From Hoeflea marina (lineage in GTDB: Bacteria; Pseudomonadota; Alphaproteobacteria; Rhizobiales; Rhizobiaceae), in assembly GCF_003182275.1 (NCBI RefSeq), contig NZ_QGTR01000005.1:289934-353933 (forward strand): a stretch of 64,000 nucleotides of DNA. The letters run 5' to 3'. Below, in pieces: positions 20,804 through 30,072 of this stretch. Numbering within the stretch: the first letter of the stretch is position 1; each line of letters opens with the position of its first letter. A program made the position numbers and the translations under genes. The notes beneath the pieces are model-generated. The model saw only the letters and a list, made by a program, of their open reading frames with translations, did not search any database and had not been told where the DNA came from.

Positions 20804-23791
20804 ATGGCACGCACCGATGACGCGAACGACATTTTCGCGCAGACCTCGTTCCTCTACGGCGGCAATGCCGCCTATATCGAAGACATGTACGCCCGCTTCC
20901 AGGACAACCCGTCCTCGGTGCCGGCGGAATGGCAGAGTTTCTTCGCCGAGCTGAAGGATGATCCCGAGCAGGTCCGCAAGTCGGCCGCCGGCGCTTCCTG
21001 GAAGCAGGGCAACTGGCCGATTGCGGCCAATGGCGAGCTGGTTTCGGCGCTCGACGGCAACTGGGGCACGGTCGAAAAGATCGTCACCGACAAGCTCAAC
21101 GGCAAGGCCAAGGCCGAAGGCAAGGCTGTCGACGGCACCGACGTTATGCAGGCGACCCGCGACTCCGTGCGCGCGCTGATGATGATCCGCGCCTTCCGCA
21201 TGCGCGGCCATTTGCACGCCAAGCTCGATCCGCTCGGCCTGGCGCAGCCGGTCGACGACTACAACGAATTGTCGCCATCGGCCTACGGCTTCACCGAGGC
21301 TGATTACGACCGCAAGATCTATATCGACAACGTGCTCGGCCTCGAATACGCGACGCTGCGCGAGATGCTCGACATTCTCCAGCGCACCTATTGCTCGACG
21401 CTCGGTGTCGAGTTCATGCACATCTCCAATCCGGAAGAAAAGTCCTGGATCCAGGAACGCATCGAAGGCCCGGACAAGGGCGTCGAATTCACCGACATGG
21501 GCAAGAAGGCGATCCTGCAGAAGCTGATCGAATCCGAAGGCTTCGAGCAGTTCATCGACGTCAAGTACAAGGGCACCAAGCGCTTCGGCCTTGATGGCGC
21601 CGAATCGCTGATCCCGGCGCTGGAGCAGATCATCAAGCGCGGCGGCAATATGGGCCTCAAGGAGATCGTCTTCGGCATGGCCCACCGCGGCCGCCTCAAC
21701 GTGCTCACCCAGGTTATGGGCAAGCCGCACCGCGCCGTGTTCCACGAATTCAAGGGCGGCTCCTACACACCTGAAGAGGTCGAGGGATCGGGCGACGTCA
21801 AGTACCATCTGGGCGCATCCTCCGACCGCGAGTTCGACAACAACAAGGTGCACCTGTCGCTGACGGCCAACCCGTCGCATCTCGAAATCGTCAATCCGGT
21901 GGTGATGGGCAAGGCGCGGGCCAAGCAGGACCTGCTGGCCAAGGAATGGGATGGCGACATCATCCCGCTGCGCGAGCGCGTCAAGGTGATGCCGCTGCTG
22001 CTGCATGGCGATGCGGCCTTTGCCGGCCAGGGTGTGGTGGCTGAAATCCTCGGCCTCTCCGGCCTGCGCGGCCACCGCGTCGGCGGCACCGTGCATTTCA
22101 TCATCAACAACCAGATCGGGTTCACCACCAATCCGGCCTTCTCGCGCTCCTCGCCCTATCCGTCGGATGTGGCCAAGATGATCGAAGCGCCGATCTTCCA
22201 CGTCAATGGCGACGACCCGGAAGCCGTCGTCTATGCCGCCAAGATCGCCACCGAATTCCGCATGACGTTCCACAAGCCGGTGGTCGTGGACATGTTCTGC
22301 TACCGCCGCTACGGCCATAATGAAGGCGACGAACCTTCCTTCACGCAGCCGAAGATGTATCACAAGATCCGCAGCCACGAGACGGTGGTGACGCTGTATT
22401 CGCGCCGGCTGATCGAAGAGGGCGTGATCTCGGAGGGCGAATTCGAGAAGATGAAGGCGGACTGGCGCGCCAATCTGGAAACCGAATTCGACATTGGCCA
22501 GAGCTACAAGCCCAACAAAGCCGACTGGCTCGATGGCGTGTGGTCCGGCCTTCGCACCGCCGACAACCAGGATGAGCAGCGGCGCGGCAAGACCGGCATG
22601 CCGATCAAGGCGCTCCGCGAACTGGGCAAGAAGCTGTCGGAAATTCCGGAGGGCTTCAACGCCCACCGCACGATCCGCCGCTTCATGGACAACCGCGCCA
22701 AGATGGTCGAGACCGGTGAAGGCATCGACTGGGCCATGGGCGAGGCGCTTGCCTTCGGCTCGCTTGTCATGGAAGGCAGCAAGATCCGCCTCTCCGGTCA
22801 GGACGTCGAGCGCGGTACCTTCTCGCAGCGCCATTCGGTGCTCTACGATCAGGACACCGAGGACCGCTACATCCCGCTCGCAAATCTTGCGCCCAACCAG
22901 GCCCGTTACGAAGTCATCAACTCGATGCTTTCGGAAGAGGCCGTTCTCGGTTTCGAGTACGGCTATTCGCTTGCCCGGCCAAACGCATTGACGCTCTGGG
23001 AAGCCCAGTTCGGCGATTTCGCCAATGGTGCCCAGGTGCTGTTCGACCAGTTCATCTCCTCGGGCGAACGCAAGTGGCTGCGCATGTCGGGCCTCGTCTG
23101 CCTGCTGCCGCACGGCTATGAAGGCCAGGGCCCGGAGCACTCCTCCGCCCGGCTCGAGCGCTTCCTGCAGATGTGCGCCGAAGACAACATGCAGGTTGCC
23201 AACTGCACCACGCCGGCAAACTACTTCCACATCCTGCGCCGGCAGATGAAGCGCGACTTCCGCAAGCCGCTGATCATGATGACCCCGAAGTCCTTGCTGC
23301 GCCACAAGCGTGCGGTCTCGACGCTGGCCGAACTGTCGGGTGACACCTCCTTCCACCGTCTGTTGTGGGATGATGCCGAAGTGCTCAAGAACGAGCCGAT
23401 CAAGCTGCAGAAGGATGGCAAGATCCGCCGTGTCGTCATGTGCTCGGGCAAGGTCTATTTCGACCTTTACGAAGAGCGCGAAAAGCGCGGCATCGACGAT
23501 GTCTACCTCTTGCGTCTGGAACAGCTCTATCCGTTCCCGGCCAAGGCGCTGATCAACGAACTCTCGCGTTTCCGCAACGCCGAGATGGTGTGGTGCCAGG
23601 AAGAACCCAAGAACATGGGTGCCTGGTCGTTCATTGATCCCTATCTCGAATGGGTGCTTGCCCATATCGATGCCAAATACCAGCGCGTGCGCTACACCGG
23701 CCGTCCGGCCTCGGCGTCCACGGCCACCGGCCTCATGTCGCGTCACCTCGCGCAGCTTGAAGCCTTCCTTGAAGATGCGCTGGGCGGCTGA
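20804..23791 (+). CDS. sucA: 2-oxoglutarate dehydrogenase E1 component
   Basis: SucA is the thiamine-diphosphate decarboxylase of the 2-oxoglutarate dehydrogenase complex. The 995-residue protein contains the N-terminal E2-binding segment SFLYGGNAAYIEDMYARFQD, the ThDP region EIVFGMAHRGRLNVLTQVMG and GDAAFAGQGVVAEILGLSGL, followed by VGGTVHFIINNQIGFTTNP. The transketolase-like C-terminal part includes FSQRHSVLYDQDTEDRYIPL and LPHGYEGQGPEHSSARLERF. The ATG at 20804 has an AAGGTGGAG site 3 bp upstream; an in-frame GTG at 20795 is inside that site and unlikely. Confidence 0.97.
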   Translation: MARTDDANDIFAQTSFLYGGNAAYIEDMYARFQDNPSSVPAEWQSFFAELKDDPEQVRKSAAGASWKQGNWPIAANGELVSALDGNWGTVEKIVTDKLNGKAKAEGKAVDGTDVMQATRDSVRALMMIRAFRMRGHLHAKLDPLGLAQPVDDYNELSPSAYGFTEADYDRKIYIDNVLGLEYATLREMLDILQRTYCSTLGVEFMHISNPEEKSWIQERIEGPDKGVEFTDMGKKAILQKLIESEGFEQFIDVKYKGTKRFGLDGAESLIPALEQIIKRGGNMGLKEIVFGMAHRGRLNVLTQVMGKPHRAVFHEFKGGSYTPEEVEGSGDVKYHLGASSDREFDNNKVHLSLTANPSHLEIVNPVVMGKARAKQDLLAKEWDGDIIPLRERVKVMPLLLHGDAAFAGQGVVAEILGLSGLRGHRVGGTVHFIINNQIGFTTNPAFSRSSPYPSDVAKMIEAPIFHVNGDDPEAVVYAAKIATEFRMTFHKPVVVDMFCYRRYGHNEGDEPSFTQPKMYHKIRSHETVVTLYSRRLIEEGVISEGEFEKMKADWRANLETEFDIGQSYKPNKADWLDGVWSGLRTADNQDEQRRGKTGMPIKALRELGKKLSEIPEGFNAHRTIRRFMDNRAKMVETGEGIDWAMGEALAFGSLVMEGSKIRLSGQDVERGTFSQRHSVLYDQDTEDRYIPLANLAPNQARYEVINSMLSEEAVLGFEYGYSLARPNALTLWEAQFGDFANGAQVLFDQFISSGERKWLRMSGLVCLLPHGYEGQGPEHSSARLERFLQMCAEDNMQVANCTTPANYFHILRRQMKRDFRKPLIMMTPKSLLRHKRAVSTLAELSGDTSFHRLLWDDAEVLKNEPIKLQKDGKIRRVVMCSGKVYFDLYEEREKRGIDDVYLLRLEQLYPFPAKALINELSRFRNAEMVWCQEEPKNMGAWSFIDPYLEWVLAHIDAKYQRVRYTGRPASASTATGLMSRHLAQLEAFLEDALGG

Positions 23792-23848
23792 TCGCCCACC
23801 GCATCCGGATATGTCGCAAGTCTGATTGAGAAAGAACGGAAACACATC

Positions 23849-25087
23849 ATGGCCACTGAAGTCCGCGTCCCAACACTGGGTGAATCCGTCAGCGAAGCCA
23901 CCATCGGCACCTGGCTCAAGAAGGTCGGCGACACCGTCACGGTCGATGAGCCGCTGGTGGAACTGGAAACCGACAAGGTTTCAATCGAGGTCCCCTCGCC
24001 GGTCTCCGGCGTGCTGAGCGAGATCCTCGCCAAGGACGGCGAGACCGTCGAGGTCAACGCGCTGCTGGCGCAGATCACCGCCGGCGAAGGCGCAGCCACT
24101 GCCCCCGCCAAGGCAGAGGCCCCGGCCAAGGCCGCCGAGCCTGCCACCGCGGCCGCTCCGGCCAAGAGCGAGCCGGCTCAGCCCGCAGCCAAGGCGAGCT
24201 CCGACATGCCGGCCGCACCGGCGGCCCAGAAGATGATGGCCGAGAACAACGTCGCCGCCGACCAGGTGTCGGGCAGCGGCAAGCGTGGCCAGGTGCTCAA
24301 GGGTGACGTCATTGATGCGCTCAACAAGCCGGCCGCCGCCGCGGAGGCGCCGAAGGCGCCCCGTCCGGCCGCCAATGCCGACGACGCCTCGCGCGAGGAA
24401 CGGGTGAAGATGACCCGCCTGCGCCAGACCATCGCCCGCCGCCTCAAGGAAGCCCAGACCACGGCTGCCATGCTCACCACCTACAACGAGGTCGACATGA
24501 GCGCGGTGATGGAGCTGCGCAAGAAGTACAAGGACATCTTCGAGAAGAAGCACGGCGTCAAGCTTGGCTTCATGGGCTTCTTCACCAAGGCCGTTACCCA
24601 TGCGCTCAAGGAGATTCCGGCGGTCAATGCCGAGATCGACGGCACCGACATCGTCTACAAGAACTTCTGCCATGTCGGCGTCGCCGTCGGCACCGACAAG
24701 GGCCTTGTCGTGCCGGTGGTTCGCGATGCGGACCAGATGAGCATTGCCGAGATCGAGAAGGACATCGGCCGTCTCGGCCGCGCCGCGCGCGACGGTGAAC
24801 TGTCGATGGCCGACATGCAGGGCGGCACCTTCACCATCTCCAATGGCGGCGTCTACGGCTCGCTGATGTCCTCGCCGATCCTCAATTCGCCGCAGTCGGG
24901 CATTCTCGGCATGCACAAGATCCAGGACCGGCCCGTCGCCATCGGCGGCCAGGTGGTGATCCGGCCGATGATGTATCTGGCGCTCAGCTATGATCACCGG
25001 ATTGTCGACGGCAAGGACGCCGTCACCTTCCTGGTCCGGGTCAAGGAAAGCCTGGAAGATCCCGAACGCCTCGTTCTCGACCTCTGA
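23849..25087 (+). CDS. sucB: 2-oxoglutarate dehydrogenase E2 (dihydrolipoyl succinyltransferase)
   Basis: This 412-residue protein forms the core of the complex. One lipoyl domain (1-78) has the lipoylated Lys in [12 protein letters not shown]. An Ala/Pro/Lys-rich linker follows, then a peripheral subunit-binding domain (about residues 115-150, [20 protein letters not shown]). A second linker leads to the catalytic domain with [20 protein letters not shown] and the active-site [16 protein letters not shown]. It is 57 bp after sucA. Two extra genes separate it from lpdA. Confidence 0.97.
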   Translation: MATEVRVPTLGESVSEATIGTWLKKVGDTVTVDEPLVELETDKVSIEVPSPVSGVLSEILAKDGETVEVNALLAQITAGEGAATAPAKAEAPAKAAEPATAAAPAKSEPAQPAAKASSDMPAAPAAQKMMAENNVAADQVSGSGKRGQVLKGDVIDALNKPAAAAEAPKAPRPAANADDASREERVKMTRLRQTIARRLKEAQTTAAMLTTYNEVDMSAVMELRKKYKDIFEKKHGVKLGFMGFFTKAVTHALKEIPAVNAEIDGTDIVYKNFCHVGVAVGTDKGLVVPVVRDADQMSIAEIEKDIGRLGRAARDGELSMADMQGGTFTISNGGVYGSLMSSPILNSPQSGILGMHKIQDRPVAIGGQVVIRPMMYLALSYDHRIVDGKDAVTFLVRVKESLEDPERLVLDL

Positions 25088-25095
25088 GGCCGGCG

Positions 25096-25602
25096 ATGTC
25101 AGCCTCCCGTCTCGTTGCGGCCTGTGCCGCCCTGCTGGCGGGAACCACGATTCCGGCGGGCGCCTGTCCACAGGCGCTGGCCAGCTACGCACAGGCCGGC
25201 AGCGGCGTGCTGCTGGGCTTTGACGGCGCCACCGCCGCTACCGACCCGATGGCGCATCGCTTTCACGTCGTCGTCAACGGCAGCGGCGTGCGCATGGACG
25301 GCGTGGTGATGACGGTCAGCGACCCCGTCCGGCCCTGGGGCATGGTCATGCACCAATGCCCGGAGGGCGACGTCACCGGCGCGGAGATCGAGGCCTGCAC
25401 CGTCTGGGAAGGCGAGATGCGGACCGTCGATGCGTCGGGCGGCGAGGCTTTCCTGCCGCTTGCCGGCGGATCGGCGGCCGAGGCGGCGGACCTGTTGCGG
25501 CTTTCCGGATTCGGCGCCGCCCTGGCACGGTCGCCCGCCTGGGGCGGGACCGCCTCAGGCCCGCCGACGGACGATTTTCAGCTGAAGGGATGCCAGGAAT
25601 GA
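25096..25602 (+). CDS. Small secreted protein within the suc cluster, unknown function
   Basis: No family is recognised. The 168-residue product starts 8 bp after sucB and has a probable signal peptide (SRLVAACAALLAGTTIPAGA), leaving a mature domain of about 145 residues. Cysteines occur at the mature N-terminus (ACPQ), in HQCPEG, in EACTVWEGE and at the C-terminus (KGCQE), consistent with two disulfides in the periplasm. Segments HRFHVVVNGSGVRMDGVVMT and VRPWGMVMHQCPEG suggest a small beta-rich fold. Its stop overlaps the SDR start (ATGA), so it is translationally coupled to it. A periplasmic product in an operon for a cytosolic complex is unexplained. Confidence 0.75.
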   Translation: MSASRLVAACAALLAGTTIPAGACPQALASYAQAGSGVLLGFDGATAATDPMAHRFHVVVNGSGVRMDGVVMTVSDPVRPWGMVMHQCPEGDVTGAEIEACTVWEGEMRTVDASGGEAFLPLAGGSAAEAADLLRLSGFGAALARSPAWGGTASGPPTDDFQLKGCQE

Positions 25603-26351
25603 CCGGAGCGAAAGTCCTGCTTGTCACCGGCGGATCGCGCGGCATCGGCGCTGCGGTGTCGCTTGGAGCCGCGAGGGCCGGTTACCGGGTCGCGGTCAAT
25701 TACGTCTCCAACCGCGCGGCGGCCGACAAGGTGGTCGACGCCATCGCGGCCGAGGGCGGCGAGGCCTTTGCGGTGCAGGGCGATGTCGGCTCGGTGGACG
25801 ACATCGTCGCCATGTTCGAGGCGGTCGACGCCAGGTTCGGCCGGCTCGACGCGCTGGTCAACAATGCCGGCATCGTCGATGAACTGGCCCGGGTCGACGA
25901 GATCGGCGCCGCCCGGCTCGAGCGCATGTTCCGCATCAATGTCAGCGGCTCGTTCCTCTGCGCCGCCGAAGCGGTGCGCCGCATGTCGACGCGCCATGGT
26001 GGCCGGGGCGGCGTCATCGTCAATGTCTCCTCGGCGGCGGCACGGCTCGGCAGCGGCGGCTGGTATGTCGATTATGCCGCCTCGAAAGGTGCCATCGACA
26101 CCTTTACCAAGGGACTGGCCATGGAAGTGGCCGCCGAGTCCATCCGCGTCAACGCGGTGCGGCCGGGAATCACCGACACCGAAATCCATGCCTCCGGCGG
26201 ACAGCCGAACCGGATCGCCGAGGTGCGCGCTGCGCTGCCGATGGGCCGCGAGGGCAAGGCCGACGAGGTGGCCGACGGCATTCTCTTCCTGCTTTCCGAC
26301 AGGGCGTCCTATGTGACGGGCGCCATTCTCGACATTACCGGCGGACGCTAG
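25599..26351 (+). CDS. Short-chain dehydrogenase/reductase (SDR)
   Basis: The 250-residue protein is a classical SDR. It has the nucleotide motif LLVTGGSRGIGAAVSLGAAR, NNAG at about residue 88, the catalytic Ser region GVIVNVSSAAARLGSGGWYV, the Tyr-Lys pair in DYAASKGAIDTFTKGLAMEV, and the C-terminal YVTGAILDITGGR. The VAVNYVSNR segment suggests NADP preference. The substrate is unknown. The frame opens 81 codons earlier, but the ATG overlapping the upstream stop codon is the family start. It sits between sucB and lpdA, as in several rhizobia. Confidence 0.92.
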   Translation: MTGAKVLLVTGGSRGIGAAVSLGAARAGYRVAVNYVSNRAAADKVVDAIAAEGGEAFAVQGDVGSVDDIVAMFEAVDARFGRLDALVNNAGIVDELARVDEIGAARLERMFRINVSGSFLCAAEAVRRMSTRHGGRGGVIVNVSSAAARLGSGGWYVDYAASKGAIDTFTKGLAMEVAAESIRVNAVRPGITDTEIHASGGQPNRIAEVRAALPMGREGKADEVADGILFLLSDRASYVTGAILDITGGR

Positions 26352-26381
26352 CTTCGCCGCACAACTCAAGAGGACCACACA

Positions 26382-27788
26382 ATGGCTTATGATCTTGTCG
26401 TAATCGGCTCGGGACCCGGCGGATATGTCTGCGCCATCAAGGCGGCGCAGCTCGGTCTCAAGGTGGCGGTGGTCGAGAAGCGCGCGACGCTCGGCGGCAC
26501 CTGCCTGAATATCGGCTGCATACCGTCCAAGGCGCTGCTGCATGCGTCCGAGGTGTTTCACCAGGCAGGACACACGATGGAGTCCCTCGGCGTCATCGTC
26601 AATCAGCCGAAGCTCGATCTCGGCAGGATGATGGGCCACAAGGATGCGGTGGTGAAGGCCAATGTCGACGGAGTCGCCTTTCTGTTCAAGAAGAACAAGA
26701 TCGACAGCATCCTAGGCACAGGCAAGGTGCTGGGACAGGGCAAGGTATCGGTGACCGCCGAGGACGGCACGGTTTCCGAGGTGGAGGCCACCAGCATCGT
26801 CATCGCCACCGGCTCCGATGTGGCCGGCATTCCCGGCGTTGCCGTCGATATCGACGAGACGGTGATCGTCTCCTCGACGGGCGCGCTGGCGCTCGACAAG
26901 GTACCGGAAACCCTCGTGGTGGTCGGCGGTGGCGTCATCGGTCTCGAGCTCGGCTCGGTCTGGGCGCGGCTCGGCGCCAAGGTCACGGTGGTCGAGTATC
27001 TCGACACCATCCTCGGCGGCATGGACGGCGAGGTCGCCAAGCAGTTCCAGCGGATGCTCGCCAAGCAGGGCATGACGTTCAAGCTCGGGCAGAAGGTGAC
27101 GGGGGTCGAGAAATCCGGCAAGGGCGCGGTGGTCAGCTTCGAACCGGTCAAGGGCGGAGACACCGAGCAGCTCAGCGCCGATGTCGTGCTGATCGCCACC
27201 GGCCGCAAGCCCTACACCGACGGTCTCGGGCTGGAGAATGCCGGCGTCGTCCTCGATGAACGCGGGCGGGTGCGCACCGACGGCCATTTCCAGACCAATG
27301 TCACCGGCATCTATGCCATCGGCGACGTCATTGTCGGCCCGATGCTGGCCCATAAGGCCGAGGACGAAGGGGTGGCGGTCGCAGAGATCCTCGCCGGCCA
27401 GGCGGGTCACGTCAATTATGACGTCATTCCCGGCGTCGTCTACACCCAGCCGGAAGTGGCCGCGGTCGGCAAGACCGAGGAAGAACTCAAGAAGGCGGGC
27501 ATCGCCTACAAGGCGGGCAAGTTCCCCTTCACCGCCAATGCCCGGGCGCGCGCCATGCAGGTCACCGACGGCTTCGTCAAGGTGCTGGCGGACGCCGCCA
27601 CAGACCGCGTGCTGGGTGTCCACATCATCGGCTTCGGTGCCGGCGAGCTGATCCACGAGGCGGCGGTGCTGATGGAATTCGGCGGCAGCTCCGAGGATCT
27701 CGGCCGGACCTGCCACGCCCATCCGACGATGTCGGAAGCAGTCAAGGAGGCGGCGCTGGCCACCTTCTTCAAGCCGATCCACATCTGA
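26382..27788 (+). CDS. lpdA: Dihydrolipoyl dehydrogenase (E3)
   Basis: E3 reoxidises dihydrolipoamide with NAD+. The 468-residue flavoprotein has the FAD motif [20 protein letters not shown], the redox disulfide in [20 protein letters not shown], the NAD motif [23 protein letters not shown] motif 2 in [20 protein letters not shown] and the catalytic His-Glu in [20 protein letters not shown]. It completes the 2-oxoglutarate dehydrogenase set with sucA and sucB. Confidence 0.97.
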   Translation: MAYDLVVIGSGPGGYVCAIKAAQLGLKVAVVEKRATLGGTCLNIGCIPSKALLHASEVFHQAGHTMESLGVIVNQPKLDLGRMMGHKDAVVKANVDGVAFLFKKNKIDSILGTGKVLGQGKVSVTAEDGTVSEVEATSIVIATGSDVAGIPGVAVDIDETVIVSSTGALALDKVPETLVVVGGGVIGLELGSVWARLGAKVTVVEYLDTILGGMDGEVAKQFQRMLAKQGMTFKLGQKVTGVEKSGKGAVVSFEPVKGGDTEQLSADVVLIATGRKPYTDGLGLENAGVVLDERGRVRTDGHFQTNVTGIYAIGDVIVGPMLAHKAEDEGVAVAEILAGQAGHVNYDVIPGVVYTQPEVAAVGKTEEELKKAGIAYKAGKFPFTANARARAMQVTDGFVKVLADAATDRVLGVHIIGFGAGELIHEAAVLMEFGGSSEDLGRTCHAHPTMSEAVKEAALATFFKPIHI

Positions 27789-27816
27789 GCCCCTTGGGGA
27801 TCGACGGGTCCCTCCG

Positions 27817-28284
27817 ATGAGGGCGAAGCAAGTGCGCTTCGACCTGCCGCATCCGGCGCTGCCGGATGCGGATTGGGCCGATTGTTTCGAGATCACCGTG
27901 CCGCGCGCGATCACCGCCGGCGACGCGGCACGCCGGGCCTTCTCCCGCATGCCGGCCTGGGCGGGGGCGCTTATGGCCGTGCGGGACGCGCTCATGCGGC
28001 CATTCGGTCTCAAGGGTGCCGACGAGGCGACCCGCCACAGCGGCAAGACGGTGGGCTTCTTTCCGGTGCTTGAAGAATCAGAGAGCGAACTGGTGGCGGG
28101 ATTCGACGACCGGCATCTGGATTTCCGGCTTTTCGTGCACGCCGTGCCGGTCGGCGCCGCCGGGACCCGCGTTCGGGTGGCGACGCTGGTCCGGCGCAAC
28201 AACCGGCTAGGCCGGATCTATCTGGCCGTGATTTCGCCGTTCCACAAGCTGATCGTCGCTGCGGTCACGAGCCGCATCAGCTGA
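27817..28284 (+). CDS. DUF2867-like protein
   Basis: The 155-residue soluble protein resembles the DUF2867 family: DLPHPALPDADWADCFEITV at the start, ARRAFSRMPAWAGALMAVRD then ALMRPFGLKG in the middle, and HLDFRLFVHAVPVG with VRVATLVRRNNRLGRIYLAV at the end. Its function is not known. It starts 28 bp after lpdA and is followed by a strong terminator, so it may be the last gene of the mdh-suc-lpd cluster. Confidence 0.75.
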   Translation: MRAKQVRFDLPHPALPDADWADCFEITVPRAITAGDAARRAFSRMPAWAGALMAVRDALMRPFGLKGADEATRHSGKTVGFFPVLEESESELVAGFDDRHLDFRLFVHAVPVGAAGTRVRVATLVRRNNRLGRIYLAVISPFHKLIVAAVTSRIS

Positions 28285-28337
28285 TCAGCGACAGGCCGGG
28301 TCGGGTCTGTCCTGCTCACTGCATCTTGGTCACAACA

Positions 28338-28367
28338 AGAACCGCCGGCATCGCTGCCGGCGGTTCT
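28338..28367. terminator. Bidirectional terminator ending the suc-lpdA cluster
   Basis: A perfect 13-bp stem (28338-28350 with 28355-28367) surrounds the 4-base loop TCGC and is followed by TTC. It lies between convergent genes. Confidence 0.85.
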
Positions 28368-28402
28368 TTCAGGTCTGAGTCTGAGCCGGGACTGCCCGGT
28401 GA

Positions 28403-28783
28403 TCAGTTGGCGGGCGCGGGAGCGGCGGGCGCGGTCTCCGCAGGTGCCGTATCGGCCGGGGCAGCCGGGGCCGCCGCGTCGGGAGCGGCAGGGGCCGCAT
28501 CGGGGGCCGGTGCCGCCGGAGTGGCAGGTTCGGCCGCCGGGGCCGGATTGACCTCGACATTGGTCTCGGTCGCTGGCGCCGTGGCATCCGTGGCCGTATC
28601 AGTTCCGCTGTTGAAGAAGAAGAGCGCCCCGATGCCCAGCAGCACCACGACAACGACCGCTGCGATCCAGCCGCCGGAGCCTGTGCTGGTGACCACGGTG
28701 GTCTCGCGCGTTGTGTCGGTGCCGCGGACCGGATCGACGGGCCGCTGGCCGGTCGGACGTTGCTGTTCGTTGAAATCGGTCAT
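28403..28783 (-). CDS. Single-pass membrane protein with Ala/Pro-rich tail
   Basis: No family is recognised. The 126-residue protein has a polar N-terminus (TDFNEQQRPTGQRPVDPVRG), one transmembrane helix at about residues 39-60 (WIAAVVVVVLLGIGALFFFN), and a low-complexity periplasmic tail of Ala, Pro, Thr and acidic residues. Such a tail could span the cell wall. An AGGAG site precedes the ATG at 28783. It is on the minus strand, just downstream of the TraB/GumN gene. Confidence 0.75.
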   Translation of the reverse strand: MTDFNEQQRPTGQRPVDPVRGTDTTRETTVVTSTGSGGWIAAVVVVVLLGIGALFFFNSGTDTATDATAPATETNVEVNPAPAAEPATPAAPAPDAAPAAPDAAAPAAPADTAPAETAPAAPAPAN

Positions 28784-28869
28784 GTCGGTTCTCCTGATCA
28801 TGTGTCCGCTGTAAACGCGGGGATCAGGCGATCGTTCCATGCAACAGGCTGTCGGGCATCCGGTTTCGG

Positions 28870-29961
28870 TCAGAGCGCCCGGGTGACCTGGTAACCCGCA
28901 TTCTGCAGCAGCGACACAAGCCCCTCTTCGCCCGGCAGATGCAGCGCGCCCACCGCGATGAAGGCCGAGCCCTTGTCGAGGATCGGCGCGGCTCGCTCGG
29001 CCATGACGTGATTGCGCACCCGCACGATCCGTTCTTCGAAGGCGGCATAACCGGCGCTGTCGTCGTCGTCGCCTTCCGGCGATGCCGCCCGGACCAGCGG
29101 CATGATCAGCGAGATCTCGCCAGCCAGATACAGATCCGTCATCGTCGCCGAGACATCCGGCATCAGGTCGGCAAGCTTGATCGTCTCGACCAGGCCGCGG
29201 ACGTGGAATTCGACCGGCAGGCTGGCCATGGCCGACAGCTGCTCGCCCATGGTTTCGAGGCCGAGCAACTGCTTGCCGTCCTCGGCCGCCTCGTCGGCGA
29301 TCTTCTTGTCGAGAAAATCCTCGCCGGAGGAGCGCCGCGTCATCTCGCAATCGGACAGCGCCACAAGGCCCGCCACCATCCACGGCTTCAGCCGGGACAC
29401 CAGCGCCAGCGGAATGCCGCGGCGCTTGAGTTCGTCCTCGACCAGTTTCAGGTCATCGCCCTTGAGAAGTGACTCGAGCGTCGTGCCGTCGGTGAACATG
29501 GTCAGTTCCGGCTGCGTCAGCAGTGCCGCCTGCGCCTTTGCGGGGTCCAGGATGTCGGTGGTCTCGATCACCAGCGTCCCGGCGCCGTCGAAGGCGGAGC
29601 GGGCGGCGGGCGGCATTTCGACCACGCGCGGGTCTGTGACATGCATCGTGCCGAACAGCCATGACGGCGCCAGGCCGGCCTTCTCCACCTTCCACAACCG
29701 ACCATGACCGTTGGGGACCGCGTCGGCCTCGGCGACGGCGGCGGCATAGGCGCCCGGATTCTCCGCCGCCATCGTTGTCGCCAGGCTGATCCCACCGCAG
29801 CTTCCGGCGTCGCTGGCATGGGCGCGATTGAGCGCGCCGACAAGCCCGACGGCAAAGGCGATCAACACCAGCAGCGGAAAGCCGGCGGCGAGAATCATCG
29901 CGACGTCACGCAGTTGACGGGCAAGGGCGCGAAGGCGCGAAGCGGCGGAAGCCTGGGTCAT
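28870..29961 (-). CDS. TraB/GumN family protein
   Basis: The 363-residue protein has an N-terminal membrane anchor or signal (ILAAGFPLLVLIAFAVGLVG) and a TraB/GumN domain. Diagnostic parts are KAGLAPSWLFGTMHVTDPRV with the conserved GT-H motif near residue 105, DGAGTLVIETTDILDP, and the C-terminal KGSAFIAVGALHLPGEEGLV with the second GALHL motif. These two histidine motifs recall the Tiki protease fold, so a metalloprotease role is possible, but the bacterial function is not established. The 5' leader contains two competing hairpins downstream of xerC. Confidence 0.88.
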   Translation of the reverse strand: MTQASAASRLRALARQLRDVAMILAAGFPLLVLIAFAVGLVGALNRAHASDAGSCGGISLATTMAAENPGAYAAAVAEADAVPNGHGRLWKVEKAGLAPSWLFGTMHVTDPRVVEMPPAARSAFDGAGTLVIETTDILDPAKAQAALLTQPELTMFTDGTTLESLLKGDDLKLVEDELKRRGIPLALVSRLKPWMVAGLVALSDCEMTRRSSGEDFLDKKIADEAAEDGKQLLGLETMGEQLSAMASLPVEFHVRGLVETIKLADLMPDVSATMTDLYLAGEISLIMPLVRAASPEGDDDDSAGYAAFEERIVRVRNHVMAERAAPILDKGSAFIAVGALHLPGEEGLVSLLQNAGYQVTRAL

Positions 29962-29997
29962 TTGACGTCGAATCTCCGGATCAGCTGTCCGACAATA

Positions 29998-30032
29998 GTC
30001 CGCTTAGCGTCCGCGAAGGGTTAAGCGGACGC
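29998..30032 (-). promoter_or_regulatory. Two mutually exclusive hairpins in the xerC-TraB/GumN gap
   Basis: GTCCGCTTA (29998-30006) can pair with TAAGCGGAC (30022-30030), and GCGTCCGC (30007-30014) can pair with GCGGACGC (30025-30032). The two stems share the same 3' arm, so only one can form at a time. The element lies 37 bp upstream of the TraB/GumN start. Confidence 0.4.
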
Positions 30033-30072
30033 CGTTTCAGGCGACATGGTTACCAAATCGTTTCGGCCGAAT

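Noticed and set aside
20732..23845. 1037-codon minus-strand frame
   Set aside because: It lies entirely opposite sucA and has a His/Asp/Arg-rich composition typical of an antisense shadow.
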